Shown here in pieces: positions 1-6,260 of a stretch of DNA of 10,655 bases. The position numbers and the translations under genes were made by a program. Under the pieces are notes generated by a model that did no database searches, was not told the DNA's origin, and saw nothing but the letters and a program-made list of their open reading frames with translations. The DNA is from Fodinibacter sp038210185. Its GTDB lineage: Bacteria; Actinomycetota; Actinomycetes; Actinomycetales; Dermatophilaceae. Numbering within the stretch: position 1 is the first letter of the stretch; the number at the start of each line of letters is the position of its first letter. The stretch lies in assembly GCA_038210185.1 (NCBI GenBank), contig JBBQWX010000148.1:1-10655 (forward strand), written 5' to 3'.

Positions 1-440
1 GCCACGGGCATGTCGTAGTCCATCGCTTCGACCAAAGAGTTGATCTTGTCCGGGGCCATGCCTTGCTGCATCGCCCACGACCGGAACACCGACTCCTCGG
101 TGTCGCCCGGGCCGAAGTGGTAGCCCTTGATGTAGCCGAGCCACACGTCGTAGTACTCCCCCAACTCCTGCTGGAACGGGCTGGTGGCGGGGTCCTGTAG
201 GCAGCCCAGGAGACCGCCGTAGGCGGAGGCAAAGGAGTCCCGCGACGAGGAGTAGTCCGCGACCGCGCTCAGGGCCGGCACGACGTCGGCCAGCGTCCAC
301 ACGGGCTCGAGGTTCAGACCGAGCGGGCTTCCCTCTCCGGCGAGGAGTTGGAAGGTGTCCGTTGACAGGTTGAGTCCATTGCAGACCGCTTGGTACCACC
401 CGGCGGTCAGGTTGTTCATTGCAACGGTCAGAGGGTCCAT
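1..440 (-). CDS. Unrecognised protein, 5' part only (runs off the left edge)
   Basis: Reading the minus strand from an ATG at 440-438 gives an uninterrupted frame of 146 codons to the window edge. It begins MDPLTVAMNNLTAGWYQAVC. The start is well supported: AAGGAG lies at 452-447, six bases upstream. The visible part is acidic and rich in aromatic residues, with no signal peptide or obvious membrane segment. Stretches such as YYDVWLGYIKGYHFGPGD and SWAMQQGMAPDKINSLVEAM suggest a soluble helical protein. I do not recognise the family and assign no function. The SARP regulator gene lies directly upstream on the same strand, and the 271-bp gap between them holds an 11-bp periodic repeat array, so this gene is the likely regulated target. 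I am confident that it is coding; its role is unknown. Confidence 0.8.
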   Translation of the reverse strand, partial: MDPLTVAMNNLTAGWYQAVCNGLNLSTDTFQLLAGEGSPLGLNLEPVWTLADVVPALSAVADYSSSRDSFASAYGGLLGCLQDPATSPFQQELGEYYDVWLGYIKGYHFGPGDTEESVFRSWAMQQGMAPDKINSLVEAMDYDMPV

Positions 441-446
441 GTGCAG

Positions 447-452
447 CTCCTT
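447..452 (-). promoter_or_regulatory. Ribosome binding site of the left-edge gene
   Basis: The minus strand reads AAGGAG, then six bases (CTGCAC), then ATG. This consensus-like Shine-Dalgarno fixes the start of the partial gene at 440. It also argues against the competing minus-strand frame that runs through this segment. Confidence 0.75.
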
Positions 453-547
453 CGCGGTGGCCGCCCGGGAGGTTTCGGGCGTTCGCACAGCAGACCCCAG
501 GAGGCGCCGCAGGCCAGCCGCGGCAGTATCTCGGCCTTGAGGCTTAG

Positions 548-631
548 GCGTCTTACGCACTTCAGACTGATCGCTACCTGACGTCTCTTGCTCGCGTCAT
601 CATCGCGACACCGACGTCTCTTCAACGTCTT
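548..631 (-). promoter_or_regulatory. Candidate SARP operator: heptamer repeats on an 11-bp period
   Basis: On the minus strand the heptamers AAGACGT (631-625), GAGACGT (620-614), GAGACGT (587-581) and AAGACGC (554-548) begin 11, 33 and 33 bp apart, all multiples of 11. Two of the intervening 11-bp slots (609-603 and 598-592) hold GTCGCGA and GACGCGA, which share the GCGA half. SARP activators are known to bind direct heptamer repeats spaced 11 or 22 bp apart, on one DNA face, just upstream of the promoter -10 element. The array lies between a SARP gene and the gene downstream of it, in the orientation that would activate that downstream gene. A possible but weak -10 is GATACT at 530-525. The spacing is seen directly; the SARP assignment is inference. 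Confidence 0.5.
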
Positions 632-711
632 CCGCGGGTGGTGGTCCTCGCAAAGTCCCTGGCAGTCGGCTGCTCCGCCGGCATCACGCAGAGCGAGGGC
701 GTATGCGGCGT

Positions 712-1479
712 TTAGCGCCGACGTCTGATAGCTACTGAGCCCCGTGGGGCGTACTGGGCAATCAAGGACGTGATCCGTACGCCGGGCTCGATCCCCATCT
801 CCTCGCTCAGCATGTGCCGATAGGCCTCGTAGTGCCGTAGCGCATCGCTGACATTGCCCTGACGCAGGTGGATCTCCAGCATCAGGCACTGCGCGCTCTC
901 ACGCATCGGCTCCGACTGGGCAACGTGCAGGGCATAACGGAACGCCTCAGCAACTCGTCCCGCGGCCAGCAACCTCGTTGCGCGTGCCTCGTACGACTGG
1001 ACCTGGAGCATGCGAAGACGCTCCCGCGGCATGGTTAGCCAGTCTTCGTCCCAGCCCGGCAGCAGCTCCAGCCCCGCCCCGGGCGGCGGTTCGGCCCCGT
1101 CGAGCGTTCCAGTGATTGAGGGGCTGATCCCATTCGCTGCCCACACGTTCACGGCCTCAAGGTCCACCTGCACGTCATCGGCTAGCGCGAGAACCTGGTC
1201 GGTGGATTCGAGAAAGCCCGGGCAGACCTGGCGCAAGCGCCACAGCACGGTCCGGAGGTCACTCTTGGCCCGTCGTTCAGGCAGTTCAGGCCAGAGTGCA
1301 GCGGCCACCTGCTCCCGGCTGGCGGCTCCGTTCACCGCGCTATCGCCCAATACCCGCCGGCCTGCAGCGACGGGCAAAAAAAGAACCCGCCCCTCGTGAT
1401 AAACGCGGAACACTCCCAAGACGCGAAGTAAACGGCGCGGTGGCGGCTCCCCCGCGCTCAGTGCCCTCATCGGCACCAC
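712..1479 (-). CDS. SARP-type transcriptional activator (AfsR/DnrI/RedD family, BTAD domain)
   Basis: This is a 255-aa protein of the small SARP class. Residues about 17-109 match the OmpR-like winged-helix DNA-binding domain, with RVLGVFRVYHEGR at the start, then SREQVAAALWPEL and KSDLRTVLWRLRQ. Residues about 110-245 form the bacterial transcriptional activation (BTAD) helical domain, with the typical stretch QSEPMRESAQCLMLEIHL, then GNVSDALRHYEAYRHMLSEEMGIEP. SARPs bind direct heptamer repeats and recruit RNA polymerase, usually for pathway genes such as secondary-metabolite clusters. No ATPase domain is attached, unlike AfsR. The start is ambiguous: GTG at 1479, GTG at 1476 and ATG at 1470 are all in frame, none with a strong Shine-Dalgarno. 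The stop is TAA at 714-712. The repeat array at 548-631 lies just downstream. The family call is firm; the target is inferred. Confidence 0.92.
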   Translation of the reverse strand: MVPMRALSAGEPPPRRLLRVLGVFRVYHEGRVLFLPVAAGRRVLGDSAVNGAASREQVAAALWPELPERRAKSDLRTVLWRLRQVCPGFLESTDQVLALADDVQVDLEAVNVWAANGISPSITGTLDGAEPPPGAGLELLPGWDEDWLTMPRERLRMLQVQSYEARATRLLAAGRVAEAFRYALHVAQSEPMRESAQCLMLEIHLRQGNVSDALRHYEAYRHMLSEEMGIEPGVRITSLIAQYAPRGSVAIRRRR

Positions 1480-1492
1480 ACCCGTCGTAGTC

Positions 1493-1505
1493 AGCGTGAC
1501 ACGCT
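1493..1505. repeat. Short palindrome 5' of the SARP start
   Basis: AGCGTG-A-CACGCT is a perfect inverted repeat with 6-bp arms around one central base. It lies 13 bp upstream of the GTG at 1479 of the SARP gene. It could be an operator in the SARP leader or chance. The rest of 1506-1764 shows no gene or repeat that I can support; its open frames have no recognisable protein character. Confidence 0.3.
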
Positions 1506-1764
1506 AGCCGTTATCTGAAGACACCACCATAAAGAGCAGACCCACCGCCCGCACGTCGAGCCGTGCGCGCTGGACGGCCGCTGCCTAAACTTGAGCTGGT
1601 TCTCAGCCAGTAGCGGCACCGCGGCCGCCATAGGCGGTGGCGGTGAGCCCGCCTCCGCGGCGTCGCGATCGTGCGTGACAAGCGCGCGAGCACCTGTCGA
1701 ACCGCCACCACCAAGAGTGGCCGCAATCTTTCACGCATCTGCCGCGGACAGGGTGATCGATCCC

Positions 1765-1784
1765 GCCGGTGAGCGGTCACCGGC
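1765..1784 (+). promoter_or_regulatory. Perfect 8-bp stem-loop just upstream of the DUF6228-like start codon
   Basis: GCCGGTGA (1765-1772), loop GCGG, TCACCGGC (1777-1784). The hairpin ends 12 bases before the ATG at 1797. The gap holds only a weak purine-rich stretch (GATGGGG, 1788-1794) that could act as a ribosome binding site. In an mRNA that includes it, the stem would abut the ribosome landing zone; as DNA it could equally be a dimeric repressor site. Function is not shown by the sequence. Confidence 0.4.
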
Positions 1785-1796
1785 CATGATGGGGCT

Positions 1797-2210
1797 ATGG
1801 GCCCGGTGGTGGTTGGAGACGCACCCCGCACGCTGGTCTTCTCGGACCCCCAGTTCCAAGGAGCCCTCCCGGCTGATTACCTGACTGTCACGGTGACCGG
1901 ACCCGGCATGAGCGCCAGCCGCCAGGTCTATGCAGGATGGGATGGCGGCTTCACCGCCTTGAGCGCCTTCTTCACAGGCCTCGCTGAAGATTGGCGCGGT
2001 TGGCAAGGTGAGCGAGTCTTTGAGTCCGTCGAGGGAGACCTGCGCATCCAAGCCACTCATGACGGCCACGTGAACCTTCGCGTCCTGCTCTGGGAGTCCA
2101 CCGTTGGAGACGGTTGGCGAATGGAGGCGACGGTTCGGATCGATGCGGGTGAGTCACTCAGCAGGGTTGCGACGGAAGTGGCATCCCTCGTGCGCTCACG
2201 CGGACTCTGA
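1797..2210 (+). CDS. DUF6228-like small protein
   Basis: This is a 137-aa soluble protein with no signal peptide or membrane segment. The middle and C-terminus resemble actinobacterial proteins annotated as DUF6228: LSAFFTGLAEDWRGWQGERV, then SVEGDLRIQATHDGHVNLRVLL, then a C-terminal strand-helix unit with RIDAGESLSRVATEVASL. I make this match from memory of the family pattern, not from a search. The function of DUF6228 is unknown. In my recollection such small proteins often occur singly, among toxin-immunity-like or hypothetical genes. The ATG at 1797 is chosen because no other in-frame start lies just upstream and the conserved part begins soon after. The gene ends 25 bp from a convergent 62-aa gene. 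Confidence 0.75.
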   Translation: MGPVVVGDAPRTLVFSDPQFQGALPADYLTVTVTGPGMSASRQVYAGWDGGFTALSAFFTGLAEDWRGWQGERVFESVEGDLRIQATHDGHVNLRVLLWESTVGDGWRMEATVRIDAGESLSRVATEVASLVRSRGL

Positions 2211-2235
2211 AGCTTTTCTTCATGCCGCGGTGAGG

Positions 2236-2424
2236 TCAGTCGACCCGCTCCATATCGACGACCGAGATCACGTAGACCAGTTCGGGATCCCCGAGATCGA
2301 CTTCGAGAACTGTTCCGTCATCGCGGCGCTCAACCGAGAAGGTCGACCTGCGGCCAGCAACCTTTCCGCGGGTGAGTCCCGCAACAAGGTCCTCGACAAG
2401 TGCGTGCCGTTCGTCGTCAGCCAT
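2236..2424 (-). CDS. Small hypothetical protein, 62 aa
   Basis: The frame begins MADDERHALVEDLVAGLTRG and ends with a hydrophobic strand (LVYVISVVDMERVD). An in-frame TAG lies four codons upstream of the ATG, so this start is forced. The composition is protein-like: an acidic N-terminal helix followed by alternating strand patterns (RRSTFSVERRDDGTVLEVDL). The Shine-Dalgarno is weak. A 167-aa plus-strand frame covers the same bases but looks less like a protein. No family is recognised. It converges on the DUF6228-like gene, leaving a 25-bp gap. Moderate confidence that it is real. Confidence 0.5.
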   Translation of the reverse strand: MADDERHALVEDLVAGLTRGKVAGRRSTFSVERRDDGTVLEVDLGDPELVYVISVVDMERVD

Positions 2425-2540
2425 GGCGGCAGGCTAGACGACCTCCCGCACGCTCATGCCGCTGGTAGTGCGCGGGTCGAGCTACGTTGCACAGCCGGGT
2501 TCAAACGGCCTCTACGTGCAAGGTGCCGCGCTCACGGTTG

Positions 2541-2571
2541 TGCAGTCCCTACTGCATCTCGACAGATGCAG
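2541..2571 (+). promoter_or_regulatory. Two overlapping, mutually exclusive hairpins upstream of the NACHT gene
   Basis: The first hairpin is TGCAGT (2541-2546), loop CCCT, ACTGCA (2551-2556). The second is CTGCATCT (2552-2559), loop CGAC, AGATGCAG (2564-2571). Both are perfect, and they share 2552-2556, so only one can form at a time. They sit 7 bp before a candidate -35 box. The 398-bp gap 2425-2822 has no supported gene. It also holds a direct repeat of TTGCACAGC (2487-2495 and 2578-2586) and a GC-rich inverted repeat, GGCCCC/GGGGCC, at 2652-2657 and 2665-2670. Confidence 0.4.
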
Positions 2572-2577
2572 CCAATC

Positions 2578-2605
2578 TTGCACAGCGACACCTCGTATGT
2601 AACAT
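2578..2605 (+). promoter_or_regulatory. Candidate sigma-70-type promoter for the NACHT gene
   Basis: TTGCAC (2578-2583) and TAACAT (2600-2605) are separated by 16 bp, in the most AT-rich part of this gap. If used, it would leave a leader of roughly 210 bases before the GTG at 2823. The -10 box overlaps a perfect palindrome, TATGT-A-ACATA (2596-2606). This in turn overlaps a quasi-palindrome CATAAACGC-C-GCGTTATG (2603-2620, one bulged A). Any protein binding these dyads would therefore sit on the promoter. Proposed by eye only. Confidence 0.35.
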
Positions 2606-2822
2606 AAACGCCGCGTTATGGAAAAGGCGGAAGTTGCCTCACGCAGTTATGGGCCCCCCCGTCCGGGGCCTGGGAGCCGGGCCATGTGACTGAGCGCTTC
2701 AGCCCACCTCCGCGCTGGTCAAAATCGCGGGCAAGACGTGTCGACTCGGACTCGCCAAATGTGGGCGGCGACAAGTAATCATGGTCGGCACACGCTGGCG
2801 ATCACCACAATAGAGAGAGCTC

Positions 2823-5609
2823 GTGGACTACAACCTCACCAACCTGGGTTCGCTGGACTTCGAGAACATGACGGCGGCCCTGTTCGAGCGCTTCCTCGGA
2901 GTGCGCGTCAGCCAGTTCGGCATTGGGCCTGACGGCGGACGCGAAGCGACGTTCCGGGGCGCGATCTCACGGCTGGGTGATGACCCGTTGGATTGGAGCG
3001 GGTACGTCCTTCTCCAATCCAAGTTTCGGGCAAGACCGTTGGGTACCTCGGCCGACCAGGACTGGCTCATTGGGACGGTCGAGCGTGAGCTGAAGGAGTG
3101 GGAGAGCCAGACGTCGGCCCGGCGCCAAGAAAACGACATCCCCGATTACTTGGTGATCGCCAGCAACGTGGTCTTGACCGCCGCGGCGGGGGGCGGCGGG
3201 ATCGACCGGCTCGAAGCGCACCTGACAGCTCGAACGAAGGCCCTCAAGATGAAGGGCTGGATGGTGTGGCATCACGACAAGATCTGCCGGATGCTCGACA
3301 ACTCCCGAGACATTCGGGCCGCCTACGGATCCCTGCTCACCAGTGGGGATGTCTTGGCCAAGTTGCACGAACTGCTCGAAGGCGAAGCCGCCAGCATCTC
3401 TGACGTCGTGCGCTCCTTCACGAGTGACAACCTGGTCCGCCAACGGCATGTCCGGTTGACCGAGTCCGGTGGGACCGGCAACCTCACGCTCGAGCAGGTC
3501 GGGGTCGACCTGCCCTGTGCTGCGGTGGCCGGAACCGACGAGCGCACCGCGGTCCGAGCACTCATTGACCTCGGTGACGCCGATCTACGCCCTGGAACCG
3601 TCGGTGGTCCTGACGCGACCTACTTGCTAATGGGCGGACCAGGACAGGGCAAGTCGACCCTGTCCAATCTGCTGGCCCAGATGTACCGGGTAGCGCTGCT
3701 CGAGGGAAACCCCGAGCGCAACGGTCCCCAGCCAGCTGAGATCATCGCCAAGAGCTTGGCCTGGGCGGCCCGGGAACGGATCCGACTGCCACGGAAGCGG
3801 CGCTGGCCGATCCGCATCGACCTAGCCGAGATCGATGCCGAACAGCCTCTGTTAAAGACCATCACCACTGTGGTCTCCGACCGAGTCGGTTATCGGGTGC
3901 CAGCGCCACAACTCCTCTCATGGCTTCAACAGTGGCCTTGGGTGCTCATCCTCGATGGTTTCGACGAGGTCGCCGCGGCAACGGCGCGGAGCCAGGTGTT
4001 TGACAACGTCACCGGGTTCCTAGCTCAGGCCGCATCCCGGCAGAGCGACTTGCTGACTGTCATCACCACCCGGCCACAGGGCTATGACAACGAGTTCGAC
4101 ATCCCAGGCATCCAGCACGTCCGGCTCGAACCACTCACTAGCTCGCAGGCGATCGCCTATGCCGGACGCTTCGCGCGCGAGCACTTTGGCGACGACGAAG
4201 AGCAACGCACTCGGGTGTTGGATCGGCTCGCTGAGGCAAGCCGCGAGGAGAACGTTGCCCGACTCCTACAAACCCCGCTGCAGGCAACCATCATGACCCT
4301 GCTGCTGTCGGAGCACGGACACGCGCCCCGAGATCGGTACCTGCTGTTCAACGCCTACTACGAGGCCATCTACAAACGAGAGGCCGCGAAGTCCAAGAGC
4401 GTCGCGGGCGACCTGAGCGACTACCGGGCCGAGATCCACCAACTCCACGAGCAGTGCGGGCTCGAACTACAGCGGCTGAGCGAGGGTTCCGGAAACTTCG
4501 ATGCCACCTTGCCGGAGACGAAGCTGCGAGAGCTAGCGGCACTCAACTTCACCACCGCCGGGTACGGCAAGGAAGAGGCCGAGCATCTAGCCGCGGGTCT
4601 TGCCCGAACGGCCACCCAGCGCCTCGTGCTCCTAGTTCCTAAGGGGACTGGCATCGGATTTGAGGTCCGCAGCCTTCAGGAATACATGGCTGCCCGCGCC
4701 CTGACCACCGGAACCGAACCTGAGGCGCTGGCACGGCTGCAGACGATCGCGCCATCGGCGCACTGGCGCAACGCGTGGCTGTTCGCCGTGGGTCGCTTCA
4801 CAACCGACCGACCGCACCTGCAACAACAGCTTCTCGACATGGTGCGCAACCCGGGTGCCGACCCGCTGGCCCGCCGGCTGGGGCTCGGCGTGGAGCTTGC
4901 CGCTGCCCTCAGCATGGTCGGTATCGGCGCGACCCGACCGGCAGTCCGGTTCGAACTGCTGGAGATTCTCTTAGAGGCCTTCGGGCTCCCGCCGCTGCCA
5001 TTTGACATCTCCGAACCGCTCAGCGTTTTGGCCGGGGAGCGGCCGGTGCTGAAGGGCAGAGTCTTCGGCCAGATCAAACGCCTGGAAGAAGGCGAAGCTC
5101 CGGCCGACGCTGCGGCGGCGGCCTATCGCATCGTCGAGCCACTCTCCAAGGGCGATGGCCCTCTGGGCGTCGCCGCCCGACAGACGCTGCGGACGCTGCA
5201 GATGAGCGAGGCACAGAAACTCGCAGTTACCCGGCCATGGGTGACTCAGGGCCAACCCGAACCACCTGTCAGACAGGTCACCCTTGCCAGCTTCATCGAC
5301 GGCGACGCCGATCTCTTGGCGCTAGTCGAACCCGACGAGGTCGAAACAGTCACGCCCTTCACCAAGGCGCTCCGTGCACGCAGCGTCGCGATCCTGCAGG
5401 CAGATCCCCGTGTAGTAATCGGCTCCGCCAAGAGAGGCGGTGAACGCACCGATCTGCCCTATCCCGCCGCTGACAACGCCCGGCTGGCCATCGTGACCGC
5501 CTTGGAGAGCATCAACGCACACAGCTGGGGAGCCGCCACCGAGATAAGCGATTCCCTGTGGCGCAATCTTCGCCGCCAGCCCGTCGGCGACAAGGTGTGC
5601 CGCTCCTGA
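2823..5609 (+). CDS. NACHT-family STAND ATPase with N-terminal PD-(D/E)XK nuclease domain; probable phage-defence protein
   Basis: This is a 928-aa multidomain protein. Residues about 8-160 resemble a restriction-endonuclease-like (Mrr/Cap4-type) domain: E14 in LDFENMTAALFERFLG, D37 and E41 in GPDGGREATFRG, and Q65-x-K67 in YVLLQSKF. Residues about 265-440 form the NACHT core: Walker A GGPGQGKST (271-279), Walker B VLILDGFDEV (374-383) and sensor motif TVITTRPQGY (412-421). Next come a winged-helix-like segment (about 481-520) and the typical FEVRSLQEYMAARAL (613-627), then a helical tail to 928. In known bacterial NACHT and Avs proteins the C-terminal part senses a phage component, the ATPase oligomerises and the effector degrades DNA. 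The same role is inferred here. The start is GTG at 2823, preceded by a purine-rich GAGAGAG. TTA codons occur at residues 344 and 717. It is a stand-alone gene converging on the zinc-finger gene. Confidence 0.9.
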   Translation: MDYNLTNLGSLDFENMTAALFERFLGVRVSQFGIGPDGGREATFRGAISRLGDDPLDWSGYVLLQSKFRARPLGTSADQDWLIGTVERELKEWESQTSARRQENDIPDYLVIASNVVLTAAAGGGGIDRLEAHLTARTKALKMKGWMVWHHDKICRMLDNSRDIRAAYGSLLTSGDVLAKLHELLEGEAASISDVVRSFTSDNLVRQRHVRLTESGGTGNLTLEQVGVDLPCAAVAGTDERTAVRALIDLGDADLRPGTVGGPDATYLLMGGPGQGKSTLSNLLAQMYRVALLEGNPERNGPQPAEIIAKSLAWAARERIRLPRKRRWPIRIDLAEIDAEQPLLKTITTVVSDRVGYRVPAPQLLSWLQQWPWVLILDGFDEVAAATARSQVFDNVTGFLAQAASRQSDLLTVITTRPQGYDNEFDIPGIQHVRLEPLTSSQAIAYAGRFAREHFGDDEEQRTRVLDRLAEASREENVARLLQTPLQATIMTLLLSEHGHAPRDRYLLFNAYYEAIYKREAAKSKSVAGDLSDYRAEIHQLHEQCGLELQRLSEGSGNFDATLPETKLRELAALNFTTAGYGKEEAEHLAAGLARTATQRLVLLVPKGTGIGFEVRSLQEYMAARALTTGTEPEALARLQTIAPSAHWRNAWLFAVGRFTTDRPHLQQQLLDMVRNPGADPLARRLGLGVELAAALSMVGIGATRPAVRFELLEILLEAFGLPPLPFDISEPLSVLAGERPVLKGRVFGQIKRLEEGEAPADAAAAAYRIVEPLSKGDGPLGVAARQTLRTLQMSEAQKLAVTRPWVTQGQPEPPVRQVTLASFIDGDADLLALVEPDEVETVTPFTKALRARSVAILQADPRVVIGSAKRGGERTDLPYPAADNARLAIVTALESINAHSWGAATEISDSLWRNLRRQPVGDKVCRS

Positions 5610-5696
5610 AGATACAAGTGCGACGGCGCCGGGGACGTCCAGAGACCACACTGAGGAGGCGACCGAGGGCCACGCTCGACCAACATCACTTCCGCT

Positions 5697-5716
5697 TGCC
5701 GCAGTCATCTGCGGCA
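5697..5716. terminator. Candidate bidirectional terminator hairpin between convergent genes
   Basis: TGCCGCAG (5697-5704), loop TCAT, CTGCGGCA (5709-5716): a perfect 8-bp stem with a 4-nt loop. It lies in the 161-bp gap between the NACHT stop (5609) and the zinc-finger stop (5771), which face each other. There is no T-tract on either side; this is common for actinobacterial hairpin terminators but weakens the call. Nothing else stands out in the gap. Confidence 0.5.
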
Positions 5717-5770
5717 CGGGGGTGGACCCTGTCTTGCTTGGCCACACAGTTCAAGTCAAGGCGCGCGTCA

Positions 5771-6202
5771 TCACCGCTTCGTTCCCGATGTCGCGACCAA
5801 AGGTGCGAAACGGGCGAGGGCCCATTGGCGCTGCCCGATCGCTGTGGTCAACTGCTCGCGCTCTCGTTTCGTGACTCCCAGTCGGTCCCTCAACGACGTG
5901 AGGTCTTCAACTTCCTGCCGGAGCCGGGCCCGAATCCGGTCATGGGACTGCCTGCAACTCTTGCTGCAGAAGAGTCTCGGGCGCCCCAGGCCCTTGTCCT
6001 TCGGCCACGCAATCTTGCTGGCGCAGGAGGGGTTCAGGCAGCGGTACTCATCGTCGAGCGGCACGCAGACATCGAGCATTTCGATCACACGAGCCGGGGA
6101 TGCTCCCGGGTCTGCGGCCATTAGCGCATTGAGCGTCCGGGTCATGAGTACTTCTCGCGGTTCGTGGCGCTGGTCAGGCGCCTTCTGGGTGGCGTTGCTC
6201 AC
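5771..6202 (-). CDS. Small zinc-finger protein (CGNR-like), divergent from the Tn7-like operon
   Basis: This is a 143-aa protein when started at the GTG at 6202. That start is strongly supported by AGGAGGA five bases upstream, and it shortens the longest open frame by 45 codons. A treble-clef-like zinc site is visible: C55-x4-C60 (CLNPSC), then C79-x3-C83 with H87 (CSKSCRQSH), followed by a basic helix RIRARLRQEVEDL. The layout resembles CGNR-type zinc fingers, but the CGNR signature is replaced by SCRQS. Residues about 88-125 are charged and helical, possibly a coiled coil. The N-terminal half has no recognised domain. Zinc fingers of this shape usually bind DNA, so a regulator is plausible. 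Divergence from tnsA and the dyad in its leader suggest autoregulation or control of the transposase operon; this is inference. Confidence 0.8.
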   Translation of the reverse strand: MSNATQKAPDQRHEPREVLMTRTLNALMAADPGASPARVIEMLDVCVPLDDEYRCLNPSCASKIAWPKDKGLGRPRLFCSKSCRQSHDRIRARLRQEVEDLTSLRDRLGVTKREREQLTTAIGQRQWALARFAPLVATSGTKR

Positions 6203-6207
6203 CTTAG

Positions 6208-6214
6208 TCCTCCT
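6208..6214 (-). promoter_or_regulatory. Strong ribosome binding site of the zinc-finger gene
   Basis: The minus strand reads AGGAGGA, five bases (CTAAG), then GTG. This is the best Shine-Dalgarno in the window and decides the start at 6202 over the longer upstream frame. Confidence 0.8.
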
Positions 6215-6216
6215 GA

Positions 6217-6260
6217 GTCGTATCTTCCCGGCCGTCCCCAAACCTACGGGAAGATATGAC
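6217..6260. repeat. 14-bp inverted repeat (13/14) abutting the zinc-finger gene's ribosome binding site
   Basis: GTCGTATCTTCCCG (6217-6230) and CGGGAAGATATGAC (6247-6260) are complementary except at one position. The arms are separated by 16 bp. The left arm ends two bases from the AGGAGGA of the zinc-finger gene. Two readings fit: a bipartite operator for a dimeric DNA-binding protein in the divergent region, or a leader hairpin that controls access to the ribosome binding site. It could also be a transposase-binding pair, but I see no further copies nearby. Confidence 0.55.

Noticed and set aside
428..889. 153-aa minus-strand frame overlapping the SARP 3' end and the start of the left-edge gene
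   Set aside because: It overlaps the well-supported SARP gene in another frame, has an Arg/Cys-rich composition and covers the repeat array. The left-edge gene has its own strong ribosome binding site within it.
2493..2510. tRNA-like T-arm (GGTTCAAAC context)
   Set aside because: The loop resembles a T-loop, but the flanking bases do not form the 5-bp T stem, and no acceptor, anticodon or D arm can be drawn. It is neither a tRNA nor a convincing tRNA-derived att site.
2104..2607. 167-aa plus-strand frame
   Set aside because: It begins inside the DUF6228-like gene in another frame, runs antisense to the 62-aa gene and across the dyad-rich gap, and has no recognisable protein pattern.
5558..6124. 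188-aa plus-strand frame after the NACHT gene
   Set aside because: It overlaps the NACHT 3' end and is antisense to the zinc-finger gene, whose cysteine pattern and ribosome binding site are convincing.
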